Part shown: positions 49,166 to 58,619 of the stretch, in pieces
Numbering within the stretch: the first letter of the stretch is position 1
Layout of the letters: every line of letters starts with the position of its first letter
Assembly (NCBI RefSeq): GCF_016481275.1
Contig: NZ_JAEMNW010000015.1
Location: 1-64,000, forward strand
DNA from: Antrihabitans auranticaus
GTDB lineage: Bacteria; Actinomycetota; Actinomycetes; Mycobacteriales; Mycobacteriaceae
Reading direction: 5' to 3'
Length of the DNA stretch: 64,000 bases
Position numbers and translations under genes: made by a program
The notes under the pieces: generated by a model
The model's input: only the letters and a program-made list of their open reading frames with translations
Databases searched by the model: none
What the model was told of the DNA's origin: nothing

Positions 49166-50425
49166 TCAGCCCGTCGGCGTCGGTATCGTATTCGGCCCGA
49201 TCGGAGTCGGATCCGACGTCTGTAGCGGGTCGACTCCCGGTGGCGGTCCGGCGGTGTCGTCCCCGGGCGGCCGCGGCGCATTGCGTGAACCTCTGATCAG
49301 GACGCCTGGATCGGGGTTGTTGCAGTAGGTGTAGAGGTACGGCTCCGGATACAACGGAAGGGCAGCCGAGTTGCGCGGCAGATCGTAATCGCAGACATAC
49401 CTCGGGTACGGCTCCGCGATCGCCCATAGACCGCCGTCCCGGAAGATCGACGTGATCGCCGCGAGCGTGGAACCGCGGTCGCTAGGAGTGAACAACTCCT
49501 GCAAGGCCGGCACTCGGAGATAGGTCACCTGCGAGACGGTTGCCAGGTTTCCCAGCAGCTGGACCATCGTCGGCGAGTTGTCCGCAATGACTGCATCGAT
49601 CGACTCCATTGTCGTCGAACCGTTGTCGACAAGCCGCCGGAACCCGCCGTCCATCCGGTCTGCCGCAGAGAACAGACTGTTCAGGTTTCCTGCAGTTTGC
49701 GTCAGCCCAACCGATGTCTCCGACAATGTACCGAGCACGACTTTCGTGCTGTTCAGCATCGAAACTGTCTGCGGCAGTACCGAATCGAGTGTCGAGATCA
49801 GGAACACGCCGCCGTCCAGAATCGACGCGAGCTTCTGCGGAGCCTCCGGGCCGACCCGCAACTCATCGATGATGCCTTGCAATTTCGGGACGTCGATCTG
49901 ATCGCCCGTGCCCTTGAGGTCGAGCAACAATTTTGCGAGCCCGATCGGCACACTCGTTCTGTCGGAGGCGATTACAGTCCCGTCGACGAGGTAGGGACCG
50001 TCCGTGGACGTCGGCCTGAAGTCCAGGTACTGCTCACCCGCCGCCGAAAGTCCGGAGACCCGAACCTCGCTGTTCTCAGGAATTTTCGTTTCGGAGTCGA
50101 TCGATGCTGTTGCAACGACGCCGGTTTCGGTGAATTCGACTGCCTCGACCTTGCCGACCGGAATACCGCGGTAGGTCACGTCCTGCCCTGCCAGCAACCC
50201 GCCGGACTCTACGAGATCGACGTGCACCTGGATCCGCTCGGCGAACGGGTCCTGTTGGAGCGCACCGAAAGTCAGGTACGCGATCCCGAGTACGAGGATG
50301 AGCAGAAGAGATCCGAGCGACAGCACGGTGCGGTTGCGGCGAACGAATCCGACGGACCCGACGGCGCCCCGTGCCGAACGCTCCACGATCCCGACTCGTC
50401 GGGTTGATGTCGTTCGATTGGTCAT
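49166..50425 (-). CDS. mceF: MCE family protein MceF
   Basis: The 419-residue protein has an N-terminal TM helix (LSLGSLLLILVLGIAYLTFG) and an MCE/MlaD domain at about 60-145 (VHVDLVESGGLLAGQDVTYRGIPVGKVEAVEF by content). A long helical needle-forming region runs to about 330. The tail is Pro-rich and Tyr/Cys-containing (PPGDDTAGPPPGVDP). It is the sixth MCE gene, fitting MceF, which in such systems forms the lipid conduit with MceA-E. Its ATG overlaps the mceE stop. Confidence 0.92.
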   Translation of the reverse strand: MTNRTTSTRRVGIVERSARGAVGSVGFVRRNRTVLSLGSLLLILVLGIAYLTFGALQQDPFAERIQVHVDLVESGGLLAGQDVTYRGIPVGKVEAVEFTETGVVATASIDSETKIPENSEVRVSGLSAAGEQYLDFRPTSTDGPYLVDGTVIASDRTSVPIGLAKLLLDLKGTGDQIDVPKLQGIIDELRVGPEAPQKLASILDGGVFLISTLDSVLPQTVSMLNSTKVVLGTLSETSVGLTQTAGNLNSLFSAADRMDGGFRRLVDNGSTTMESIDAVIADNSPTMVQLLGNLATVSQVTYLRVPALQELFTPSDRGSTLAAITSIFRDGGLWAIAEPYPRYVCDYDLPRNSAALPLYPEPYLYTYCNNPDPGVLIRGSRNAPRPPGDDTAGPPPGVDPLQTSDPTPIGPNTIPTPTG

Positions 50426-51537
50426 CGGCCCGGTCCGATCACGCGGTCTTTGAGGCGCAGCAGGGTGTATACCAAGCTACCGACGCCTGCCGGCACGTCG
50501 TTCAATTCCGGCAGCCGGAAGCCAGGGTCACCAGGCGAATTGAAATCGGGTAGGGCTCCGGCGGCGAGCTGCATGATGTCGACGTCGCCACGCAAACCCG
50601 ACGCAGGCAACGTCGCGATCAGCGGCACGAACAGTGCGTTGATCGCGTCGACGCTCGTATTGGGGCTCTGGGCAATGTCGTTGAACGTGGCGGCCAGCAG
50701 ATTCAGGTCGTGAATCATGCCGCGTTCGTCGATGCCCTGGATCGACGGGAACTTGCCCAGCTGATCGGTGATGCGCTGCACTGTGGTGAGCAGATCGACC
50801 AGCTGTTGCGAGTTCTCGTTGATCACCGAGACGGCCGGCCCTGCTGCCGCAACGGCGTCGTTGAGGCTGTCGCGCTGCTCGTTCAAGGTTGCGGTCAGTT
50901 CCGCCGTCTGGTCGACGGCCGATCTGATCTCGCCCGAACGAGCGGCAAGAGTCGAGATCAATCGTGTGGACTCGTGGATGAGGCCCGCCAAGTTGCCGCC
51001 GCGATCACCGAGCGCCGAGCCGAGACCGTTGAGCACCTTTGTCATGTTCCGGATCGCACCGCCGTTCACAAGCAGCGAAGCGGCGGTCAAGATCTCTTCC
51101 ACAGTCGAACCCGCCGTTGTCTCGGCAAGCGGAATGGACGCACCATCGGTGAGAACCGCCGCCCCGGGGACCGCTTCGACCGGCGGCGTGACCGCAACGA
51201 AGACGTCGCCCAACGGTGTCGCCGAACGAAGTTGCGCTGTCGTCCCCACCGGAAGGAGCACGCCTTCACGAATCTGCATGTGGACGATCGCTTGGTAGTT
51301 GTCGACCGACATCGACGTCACCTGTCCGACGTCCGCGCCGGCGAGCTTCACCTTGGCCTTGGTCGGCAGGTTGAGCGCATTGGCGAAGGTAGCGGTGACC
51401 TCGTAGCTGTCCGCACCGACGCCGGGGGCAGGTAGCGGCAGGCTGCTGAGGCTGACCCCGCAACCCGCAGTCGACACTGCGACTGCGGTCGCGAGCAGCA
51501 CCACTCGCATCCGCGTTCCCCTCATGCTGCCCGTCAT
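50422..51537 (-). CDS. mceE: MCE family lipoprotein MceE (LprK-like)
   Basis: The start at 51537 overlaps the mceD stop. The 371-residue protein has a signal peptide with lipobox (VSTAGCGVSLSSLPLPAPG), as expected for MceE, and an MCE domain at about 45-125 (YEVTATFANALNLPTKAKVKLAGADVGQV by content). A helical stretch with repeated hydrophobic heptads follows. MceE is the usual lipoprotein of the complex. Here MceD also carries a lipobox (see findings). Confidence 0.92.
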   Translation of the reverse strand: MTGSMRGTRMRVVLLATAVAVSTAGCGVSLSSLPLPAPGVGADSYEVTATFANALNLPTKAKVKLAGADVGQVTSMSVDNYQAIVHMQIREGVLLPVGTTAQLRSATPLGDVFVAVTPPVEAVPGAAVLTDGASIPLAETTAGSTVEEILTAASLLVNGGAIRNMTKVLNGLGSALGDRGGNLAGLIHESTRLISTLAARSGEIRSAVDQTAELTATLNEQRDSLNDAVAAAGPAVSVINENSQQLVDLLTTVQRITDQLGKFPSIQGIDERGMIHDLNLLAATFNDIAQSPNTSVDAINALFVPLIATLPASGLRGDVDIMQLAAGALPDFNSPGDPGFRLPELNDVPAGVGSLVYTLLRLKDRVIGPGR

Positions 51538-52634
51538 CTCGGCAACTCCGACATTGCGGTGAGGATGCTCAGCACGCCGAAGTCCGGTCCGTAGTCGGAC
51601 AGCTTTCCGGTGTTGCACCCCAGGTTCTGCAGGTTGAGCAGGTTGCAGATCTCTTTGCCGAGTTGGCTGTCGAGGATGATCTTGTCCGTCACCGCGTGAA
51701 TCCGCACTGCCTTGTTACTCGGATCGATTGCCCGGTAGACGTTCGACAACGTCAGCGGCGCGAGATCGAGTGTCTCTGCGAGATTCCGTTCGAAATCACT
51801 GATCGCTGTGGTGATTTTCGTCGAATTACCCACCGTCGCCCGGATCTTCTCCCTGTTGTTCTGCAGCAGCACGGCGGCCTCCTGCAGAATCTCGTTGATC
51901 TGCGCGCCTGTCGTCCCGGAACCGAGGTCTTCGTCGGCGACTATGTCCGTCAATTGCCGCAGGTTCGAACCGAACTCGCGGATCGTGGCGTCGTTGTCGG
52001 CCGCAGCCTGGGTCAGCACATCGAGATTCTCGACGATCGACGTCAGCTGATCCCGGGTCGCCGCACCGCCATCGGAACTCATGCGAAGCGCACTTGCCAA
52101 CTGACTCAGTGCAGTTCGAATCTTGTCGCCGTTGCCGGCCGTTACTGCACTGCCGACATCGAGAATGTCGGCGATGGGGCCGTTGCCGTTTCGATCACCG
52201 TCCAGTTCCGTGCCGAGCTTGTCGGCCATCGCCAGAACGCGGTCGATCTCGATCGGCGTCCTCGTTCTGTCGACACCGATGTGGTCGTTGTTCGCGAGCG
52301 TCGGTCCCTCGCGGTACGGCGGGGTGAGTTCGATGTGCCTGTCGGTGAGCACAGACGTCGACAACGTCACCGCCATCGCGTCGGCGGGCACCTGCACATC
52401 CTCTTTCACCGTGAACGACACCCTGACGTTGTCGCCGTTGGGCTCGATGGATTCGACCTTGCCGACCGGCATTCCGAGGATTGCGACCTCGTTGCCCACA
52501 TACAACCCTGCGGCGTTGTCGAAGTCCGCGGTCACGGTGATGGTGTCTGCGGAGAAGGGATTCGACGAGCAACCCGACAGCGCCGCCGCCAGGACAGCGA
52601 CCGCTACATATTTGACCGATCGCACTGCTTTCAT
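51534..52634 (-). CDS. mceD: MCE family protein MceD with an unusual lipobox
   Basis: The ATG at 52634 overlaps the mceC stop (ATGA). The 366-residue protein begins KAVRSVKYVAVAVLAAALSGCSSNPF, a lipoprotein signal rather than the plain TM anchor typical of MceD. An MCE domain at about 30-115 and a helical region follow. It ends without the long Pro-rich tail seen in mycobacterial MceD. Position in the operon supports the D assignment. Confidence 0.9.
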   Translation of the reverse strand: MKAVRSVKYVAVAVLAAALSGCSSNPFSADTITVTADFDNAAGLYVGNEVAILGMPVGKVESIEPNGDNVRVSFTVKEDVQVPADAMAVTLSTSVLTDRHIELTPPYREGPTLANNDHIGVDRTRTPIEIDRVLAMADKLGTELDGDRNGNGPIADILDVGSAVTAGNGDKIRTALSQLASALRMSSDGGAATRDQLTSIVENLDVLTQAAADNDATIREFGSNLRQLTDIVADEDLGSGTTGAQINEILQEAAVLLQNNREKIRATVGNSTKITTAISDFERNLAETLDLAPLTLSNVYRAIDPSNKAVRIHAVTDKIILDSQLGKEICNLLNLQNLGCNTGKLSDYGPDFGVLSILTAMSELPR

Positions 52635-53671
52635 TGGCAATCCCTGAAGTACTCGGGCAGGTTGACCTGCTGTGCGCGACCGCTCAGCGCGCACATCCAC
52701 GAGTTGATGAACGGGCCGCCGGGGACTCCCGCATCGACTCCATCGGACGTTCCGGTGGCGTTCGTGGCGTTTCGCAGCGTGACGGGAAGAATTTGCAGAA
52801 TGTTTCGAAACAGATCGTCGTGCGAAGCGAGCATGTCCGTCATGGTTTCGAGGTTTCCGAGCAGCTCGTCGATCGCAGGCTGATCTTCGACAACGACGTC
52901 GCGAAGCTGCGTCACGAGCGTCGTCGTCGCATTCAGCAACGAGTGCAACGTTTCTCGGCGAGCCGCGAGGTCACGAAGCAGGTCGTTGCCCTGATTGAAC
53001 ATCACGCCCAGTGACGACTTCTGTTCGGACAGAACGGTTGTGATCTCGCTGGTGTTGGACAGCAGCGATCCGAGGTCCGCGCGCCGGTCGGCAATGATGT
53101 CGGAGAGCGCCTTGATGTTGTCGAGGGCTTGCGGAATCACCTCGGGTGCGCCCTGGAGTTGACCGGCCAGAGTGGTCAACGACTCACCGATCCGAGCGGC
53201 ATCGACGTTCTCGAAAGTCGTTGTCGCGTTGGTCAATGTCTTCTGCAGATCGTAGGGAACCGACGTCTGCGACAACGGGATTGTGCGGTCCGGTATCTCT
53301 CCCGTGCCGGCAGGCAGCAACTCCAAGTAGCGCGACCCGAGCAGGGTGGTGAGCTTGATTTCGGCCCGCGTATCGGTGCCCATCGGGATATCGGAGTCGA
53401 TCATCATCTTGACGACGACGTGGTCACCCGCGAGCTCGGTACCGGTGACCTCACCGACCGGCACGCCGGCGACCGACACGACATCGCCCGGGCTGAGTTG
53501 CGCGACTTGAAGAAACTCCGCCTTGTACTCGTCCTTGCCGAGGTCGAGAGAACTGACGATCAGGGTCGCCGCGATGACAACGACGATCACGGCAAGCGCG
53601 GTCACGCCGAGTGCGAGCTTGCTGTAACTCTCGATCGGCCTCCGGAAGAAGCCTGCTGCACGCGATTTCAT
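52631..53671 (-). CDS. mceC: MCE family protein MceC
   Basis: From ATG 53671 the protein is 346 residues; a GTG two codons upstream is an alternative start. An N-terminal TM helix (LALGVTALAVIVVVIAATLI) precedes the MCE domain (EYKAEFLQVAQLSPGDVVSVAGVPVGEV by content), then a helical region with many Leu/Asn repeats. The C-terminus holds two Cys (NSWMCALSGR, EYFRDCQ). The third MCE gene, overlapping mceD. Confidence 0.92.
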   Translation of the reverse strand: MKSRAAGFFRRPIESYSKLALGVTALAVIVVVIAATLIVSSLDLGKDEYKAEFLQVAQLSPGDVVSVAGVPVGEVTGTELAGDHVVVKMMIDSDIPMGTDTRAEIKLTTLLGSRYLELLPAGTGEIPDRTIPLSQTSVPYDLQKTLTNATTTFENVDAARIGESLTTLAGQLQGAPEVIPQALDNIKALSDIIADRRADLGSLLSNTSEITTVLSEQKSSLGVMFNQGNDLLRDLAARRETLHSLLNATTTLVTQLRDVVVEDQPAIDELLGNLETMTDMLASHDDLFRNILQILPVTLRNATNATGTSDGVDAGVPGGPFINSWMCALSGRAQQVNLPEYFRDCQ

Positions 53672-53681
53672 CGGCACCCGT

Positions 53682-54719
53682 TCACCTGCAGATCGCAGAG
53701 TATTTAGGCGACCCGCCAGGCGTGGCGAGCGCAACGATCGTCGGAAACAGCGGGTGCAGTACCGGCAACAGGCTGACGTAGGCGTCGCAGAAGTACATGT
53801 TCATGTACGTACCGTCTTGCATGATTCGTGCGAGCCCCTTGAGGAGTAGCGGCAGGTTGGCGCCCAGATACGCGAACCTGTCCTGATTCTGGACGACGTG
53901 ACTCGCGAATCCTGGTTCGCGCGTCAGCAATTCACGCAGATCGGGTTGGACGTCGGACACCACCGCCGCAATCTGGCTCGTCACCGCCGCGATGCCGTCC
54001 AGCGATGTGGTGAGCGAGTCCTTCTTGCTTGCCAGGGTCGAGAGCAGCGCACTGGTCTGATCGATGACGGTGCGGACATTGCCGCTCTGTGCCGCCAGAT
54101 TTCCCACAACACCGTTCAGGTTGGTGATGACCGCGCCGAGGACCTCGTCACGACCGGCAACGGATTCGGCCAGGGCCGACGTCTGGGCGATCAACGATGT
54201 GATCGAGCCGGAATCACCTTGCAGGGCAACGATGATCGCGTTTGTGACGTTGTCGACCTCGTCGGGGTCCAGTGTGCTGAACAACGGCTCGAAGCCGTTG
54301 AGCAGCGCGGTGACGTCGAAGGACGGTTCCGTCCGCTCGACTGGAATCTGGTCGCCGTCCGACAGTGTGCTCGGGTCTCCGAACTCGGCGAGCGACAGTC
54401 CGAGATAGCGTTGCCCGATGATGTTCTGGTAGACGATCGATGCCTTCGTGTTGCCGTACACCGGCTGGTCGGCCTCGACCTTGAAACTCACATCGGCCAG
54501 CACACCCGACAATTCGACCGAATCGACGCGCCCAACTCGCACGCCGGCCATGCGGACGTCGTCGCCCGCCTTCAGACCGGTCGCATCGGTGAACAGGGCG
54601 GAGTACTCCTTGGTCGACCCACCGATGCCGCGGTTCAGAGTTGCAAAGACCATCCAGGTCAGCACAGCGGAGATCACCAGGAAAAGGCTCAGCCCGATAA
54701 GCGGCTTGCGATAGCTCAC
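53682..54719 (-). CDS. mceB: MCE family protein MceB
   Basis: The 345-residue protein starts at GTG 54719. It has an N-terminal TM helix (LIGLSLFLVISAVLTWMVFA) and an MCE domain with EYSALFTDATGLKAGDDVRMAGVRVGRV by content at 37-64. The helical needle region ends near GTYMNMYFCDAY, a typical MceB C-terminal segment. The GTG overlaps the TGA of the ancestral (frame-restored) mceA reading, which supports the mceA frameshift call. Confidence 0.92.
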   Translation of the reverse strand: MSYRKPLIGLSLFLVISAVLTWMVFATLNRGIGGSTKEYSALFTDATGLKAGDDVRMAGVRVGRVDSVELSGVLADVSFKVEADQPVYGNTKASIVYQNIIGQRYLGLSLAEFGDPSTLSDGDQIPVERTEPSFDVTALLNGFEPLFSTLDPDEVDNVTNAIIVALQGDSGSITSLIAQTSALAESVAGRDEVLGAVITNLNGVVGNLAAQSGNVRTVIDQTSALLSTLASKKDSLTTSLDGIAAVTSQIAAVVSDVQPDLRELLTREPGFASHVVQNQDRFAYLGANLPLLLKGLARIMQDGTYMNMYFCDAYVSLLPVLHPLFPTIVALATPGGSPKYSAICR

Positions 54720-54856
54720 CTGACACCTTCTTCCGGCGCCGGTGCAATATCGACGACAGTCCCGCGCACGAGCGGACCGAGCAGCAACTGCGCTGCCGAA
54801 CTCACGTCACCGCCGAGGATGCGCCCGAGCAGTTCGCGCTCCTGCACGCTGCCGAA
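54716..54856 (-). other. out-of-frame ancestral C-terminus of mceA
   Basis: In the frame shifted by one base, this segment reads GSVQERELLGRILGGD, then VSSAAQLLLGPLVRG, the conserved C-terminal segment of MceA proteins. It ends in TGA overlapping the mceB GTG (GTGA), exactly as the other genes of the operon overlap. It is cut off from the main mceA frame by an apparent extra base at the AA pair 54855-54856. Confidence 0.75.
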
Positions 54857-56042
54857 CCGGTCCGACGCTTCCGCCGAGCCCGAAGTTGCTGCCCACCAAG
54901 CTCGGCGGCGGTACGAAGGTGCGCGGGTCGAGCGACGGCGGAAGTTGCGGCAGCGGCATCGAAGTCGGCGCCGTGAAGCAACTCGGACCGGCCATCTGAC
55001 CGTAACGCGGGCAATCGGCACGCGTGTACTGCCGAAGCGGGCTGAACGAAACGATGACCTTGACCGTCGGCTTGTCGGTGTTGCCGAAACCCTGCGTCAC
55101 AATGCTTTGCGACAGCAGCGGAATCCGGCTGAACGCAGGCTCCAACTTGCCCGCGTTGTCCGCGACAGTTCCGACCACCGGCGTCAGATCCGTTGTGATG
55201 CCCACCAATTGGTCGGTGTTGTTCTCGAACGCCGTCGCGATCGTGCCTGTGGTCTGCTGACCCGCGGCGAGGAAATTCATCAGCTCCGCACGCTTCTCGG
55301 CCAGCGTGCGCAGCGGCACGACGGCGTTGTGCAGTGCGTCGACCAACTCGGGTGCCGAACCGTTCAGGCCGACAACCGCCTCCGATAGGCTCTGGATCGT
55401 CGACGTTCCGACGCCGGGTCCGATGAACGTGTTGAGCTCGTCGACGATTCGCTGCAGCTGCGAGCCTGCTGTCACGAGCGTGTCGCCTTTACGGTCCGTC
55501 GCGTCGGCGATCGACACCAGAATTCCGAGGTTGCTGGTGGGATCGGCTGTGCCCAGAGCCTTCACGACGTCGCGCAGCTTGTTCAGCGCCGATTGGAATT
55601 GCACCGTCGGCTGGCTCCGGTCCTCGGGAATCTCGGCGCCCTGCCGCAGTTGCGACCCGTCGCCGTTGTCGACGAGCTGCACCGACGAAACGGCGAATAC
55701 GTTGGCGGGCACCACACGCGCTGCTACCGCGCTTGCGACCGAGTCGGCATAGTGCGGAATCAGGTCGATATGAACGTAATTGGGTCCACCCTCGGTGCTC
55801 GGTGTCACCGATGCGACCGACCCGACGATCACGCCGCGGTACTTCACGTCGGACCACGCGGGTAACCCGTCACCGATATCGCTGAGCGCTGCCGTCACCT
55901 GCACCTTCTTGTCGAGGTCCCCGTTGGATTTGGCGACCATCAACGCGATCACGGCCGCGCTGACCACGATGAAGATGAACCCCCGCAAGAACAACTGCTT
56001 GATCGACGGACCGCGGCCGTCGGTATCGAACGAAATCGCCAC
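54807..56042 (-). CDS. mceA: MCE family protein MceA, apparently frameshifted near the C-terminus
   Basis: The 411-residue frame starts at GTG 56042 after GGAGGCTGAGCA. It has a TM helix (GFIFIVVSAAVIALMVA) and an MCE domain with VQVTAALSDIGDGLPAWSDVKYRGVIVG by content. The needle region ends near PPPSLVGSNFGLGGSVGPV. After that the frame runs into low-complexity Arg/Ala (RQRAGARTARAHPRR) and stops at 54807. The conserved C-terminus continues in another frame. Removing one T (reverse strand) at 54855-54856 restores GPVGSVQEREL and a stop that overlaps mceB. Either a real mutation or a sequencing error. Confidence 0.88.
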   Translation of the reverse strand: MAISFDTDGRGPSIKQLFLRGFIFIVVSAAVIALMVAKSNGDLDKKVQVTAALSDIGDGLPAWSDVKYRGVIVGSVASVTPSTEGGPNYVHIDLIPHYADSVASAVAARVVPANVFAVSSVQLVDNGDGSQLRQGAEIPEDRSQPTVQFQSALNKLRDVVKALGTADPTSNLGILVSIADATDRKGDTLVTAGSQLQRIVDELNTFIGPGVGTSTIQSLSEAVVGLNGSAPELVDALHNAVVPLRTLAEKRAELMNFLAAGQQTTGTIATAFENNTDQLVGITTDLTPVVGTVADNAGKLEPAFSRIPLLSQSIVTQGFGNTDKPTVKVIVSFSPLRQYTRADCPRYGQMAGPSCFTAPTSMPLPQLPPSLDPRTFVPPPSLVGSNFGLGGSVGPVRQRAGARTARAHPRR

Positions 56043-56045
56043 TGC

Positions 56046-56912
56046 TCAGCCTCCGAACCGTGCGCCGGAGTTGAACCCCCACAGAGCCATCGTCAGCAGC
56101 ATGTTGGCAACGAGCATGACGGTGATGCTCGCTCGCATCGCGCGGCCCGCTGCAATGCCGACGCCCTGCGGCCCACCGGACGCGTAGTAGCCGTAGTAGC
56201 ACTGGATCGTCGTCGCGATCAGCACGAATACCACAGCTTTGATCACCGAGTAGAGGATGTCCACCCAGTTGAGCGTCAGCGCGAAGTAGTGCATGTACGT
56301 GCCTTCGGACCCGCCACCCGACAGCGCGACGACGAGCTGCACCGAGATGTAGTTCATAGCCAGGCACACGACGTACAGCGGGACGACCGAGATTGCCGAC
56401 GCCACCAACCGGGTCGTCACCATGTACGGAATCGGCCTGATCGCAATCGATTCCATGGCGTCGATCTCTTCGGAGATCCGCATCGCGCCGAGCTGCGCGG
56501 TGAAACGACAACCCGCCTGCGCCGCGAACGCCAGCGCCGCCATCACGGGAGCAAGTTCACGCGTCGAGACGATCGAGGTGATCATTCCCGTCGCGGGCTC
56601 GAGCCCCAGAAGCTTCAGCGCGTTGAATGCTTCGATACCCACGATTGCGCCGGCACTCGCACCCAGCACGATGATGACACCGGCGGTACCACCGCCGACG
56701 ACGATGGATCCGTTGCCCCAGGTGATGTCGGACTGCACGCGCAGCAGTTCCTTGCGGTAGTGCCGAAGCATGATCGGAATCGAGCCGACCGCGCGCAGGA
56801 AGAACGTGATCATGTGGCCCATGCGCGTGATCGGCCGCGTCGCACCGACGAAGCCCTGCAGCAGCGGCCGGACGAACGGCGCGACCGCCGGTGGGTAGTA
56901 GCGACTCGCCAT
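56046..56912 (-). CDS. YrbE/MlaE family ABC permease, second copy (YrbEB)
   Basis: The 288-residue protein has five to six TM helices and the MlaE/YrbE family core ISEEIDAMESIAIRPIPYMVTTRL by content near residue 145, with RELAPVMAALAFAAQAGCRFTAQLGAMR before it. It is the second permease of the mce transporter. Its ATG shares one base with the yrbEA stop (TGATG), and mceA starts 3 bases after its own stop. Confidence 0.95.
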   Translation of the reverse strand: MASRYYPPAVAPFVRPLLQGFVGATRPITRMGHMITFFLRAVGSIPIMLRHYRKELLRVQSDITWGNGSIVVGGGTAGVIIVLGASAGAIVGIEAFNALKLLGLEPATGMITSIVSTRELAPVMAALAFAAQAGCRFTAQLGAMRISEEIDAMESIAIRPIPYMVTTRLVASAISVVPLYVVCLAMNYISVQLVVALSGGGSEGTYMHYFALTLNWVDILYSVIKAVVFVLIATTIQCYYGYYASGGPQGVGIAAGRAMRASITVMLVANMLLTMALWGFNSGARFGG

Positions 56913-57757
56913 CAGATTCCGTGCCTCGGGAAGATCAGCACGTAGAGCTGGGTCAGGACGACGTTGACGATCATGAGGAGCAGAATCGACGCAACGACAG
57001 CCGCGTTGACCGCGTTCGCGACACCGGCCGGGCCGCCCTTGGTATTGAGTCCCTTGTGGCAGCCGATGATCGCGACGATCGCACCGAAAATTGCCGCCTT
57101 GATCAGGGCGAGGACCATGTCACCGACGGTCGCGAACGAGGCGAAAGTGGAGACGAAACTGCCCGGGGTTCCGCTCTGGACGAAGGTGTTGAACAGGTAG
57201 CCGGCGAGGAAGCCGACGAAGCAGGTCAAGCCGGTCAGTGCGATGCCGACGACGATTCCGGCGGCCAGCCGCGGCACCACCATGCGGTGCAGCACCGACA
57301 CACCCATGACTTCCATCGCGTCCAGTTCGTCGCGAATTTTGCGCGAGCCCAAGTCTGCGCAGATCGCGGAACCGACCGCCGACGCCATGAGCACCGCAGC
57401 CACGAGCGGAGCGCCCTGCTTGATGACTGCAAGCCCACTGGCGGCACCGGCGAGCGAGGTCGCACCGACCTGACCGGCGATCAACCCGAATTGAATCGAC
57501 AGCGTGACGGCGATCGGAATGGTCACGAACAACGTTGGGACGACGGCAGTTCCGGCCATGAACGCGGCCTGCTGCACGAATTCACCGAACGGAAAGCGAC
57601 GCTTCGCGATGTCGACGAACATGTATTGGAACGCGCGGGCGCCCAGCATGAACTGGCCGCCGAGAGTCTCGAGCGATGCAACGGGATGCCGCTTGACGTA
57701 CCCCTTGCTCCACTCTTTTACCTCGTCGACCGCGACCCGGTCGTCGGAAGCAACCAC
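56912..57757 (-). CDS. YrbE/MlaE family ABC permease, first copy (YrbEA)
   Basis: The GTG at 57757 follows GGAGCGTAAGCA. The 281-residue membrane protein has the core RKIRDELDAMEVMGVSVLHRMVVPRL by content near residue 145. It heads the mce operon. The energising ATPase (Mkl/MceG) is usually encoded elsewhere and is not in this window. A small TGTATACA palindrome lies at 57819-57826 in the upstream gap. Confidence 0.95.
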   Translation of the reverse strand: MVASDDRVAVDEVKEWSKGYVKRHPVASLETLGGQFMLGARAFQYMFVDIAKRRFPFGEFVQQAAFMAGTAVVPTLFVTIPIAVTLSIQFGLIAGQVGATSLAGAASGLAVIKQGAPLVAAVLMASAVGSAICADLGSRKIRDELDAMEVMGVSVLHRMVVPRLAAGIVVGIALTGLTCFVGFLAGYLFNTFVQSGTPGSFVSTFASFATVGDMVLALIKAAIFGAIVAIIGCHKGLNTKGGPAGVANAVNAAVVASILLLMIVNVVLTQLYVLIFPRHGI

Positions 57758-57863
57758 TGCTTACGCTCCCCTGCTCGGACGGCAATCGCCCGAACGATAC
57801 CCCGCCCGATCCGACGCATGTATACAAACCCTCGAATCTGCATACTTGGCCGACCGAGGACGC

Positions 57864-58511
57864 CTAGCTGCCCTCGAACACCGGTTCCGGCGGCGGTGGC
57901 TCGCGGAGCAGAGCGGGCAATACGAACGTCCGCACGTAACGCCGGACGAGCTGCGGGTTTCCCAGTCCGGGGATTGCATCGGCGAACAATCCGAAGGCAA
58001 TTCCGAGCAGATACCGAGTGGCGTCGGCCGGGTCGAGGCCGGGTCGCAGTGCATCGAGGAAGGTCTGGAAATTGCCCGCGATAAGCGCGTTGAGTTGCTC
58101 CGGCAGCACCGGCGCGCCAGTGATCAGGTCACCGACCGACCACGAGTCGTTCGGCAGAAGCAGCCGGCGAATAACGGGCTCGCGCTGCGCTGCCGTGGTC
58201 GCGTAGACGAAGGCCTCGGTCACCTGGTCGCCCGGATCGGCACACGTCGCGACCGCGGCGGCAGTCTCGGCGAACAGTCGCTCGACACACCGGACGAGCA
58301 CCCCGATCAGGAGTTCGTCTCGCCCGGAGAAGTTGCGGTACACCACAGTCCGCGTCACGCCGGCTTCCTGCGCGACGCGAGCCATCGTGACACTCGCACC
58401 GTCCACGGCGACGCAACGCTCCGCTGCACGAAGCAGGCGCTCGCGCGAGCCCATGCCGAACGGACGCGACGTCTCGTGGCCTGTGGAAGGCAGATTGTTC
58501 GAAGCAGTCAT
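57864..58511 (-). CDS. TetR family regulator upstream of the mce operon
   Basis: The 215-residue protein has a TetR helix-turn-helix (LLRAAERCVAVDGASVTMARVAQEAGVTRTVVYRNFSGRDEL by content) at residues 25-68. A C-terminal domain of the TetR_C_21-like type follows, with GIAFGLFADAIPGL. It is on the same strand as, and 106 bases upstream of, yrbEA. It may regulate the mce operon by read-through control or by binding at the TGTATACA site in the gap. It does not look like KstR, and no steroid genes are nearby. Confidence 0.85.
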   Translation of the reverse strand: MTASNNLPSTGHETSRPFGMGSRERLLRAAERCVAVDGASVTMARVAQEAGVTRTVVYRNFSGRDELLIGVLVRCVERLFAETAAAVATCADPGDQVTEAFVYATTAAQREPVIRRLLLPNDSWSVGDLITGAPVLPEQLNALIAGNFQTFLDALRPGLDPADATRYLLGIAFGLFADAIPGLGNPQLVRRYVRTFVLPALLREPPPPEPVFEGS

Positions 58512-58619
58512 GAATTGGCAATTTCGGGACGCAGGTGCACCGGACCCGTCAAAGGTAGCCTGCGTCAGTATGGAGATGCGGACTTCGGATCCAGTTGCGC
58601 TGCGGCGGAAGCGATTCGG

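Noticed and set aside
57864-58511. KstR or Mce3R identity for the mce-linked TetR
   Set aside because: No steroid catabolic genes in the window and no specific signature; only the family can be stated.
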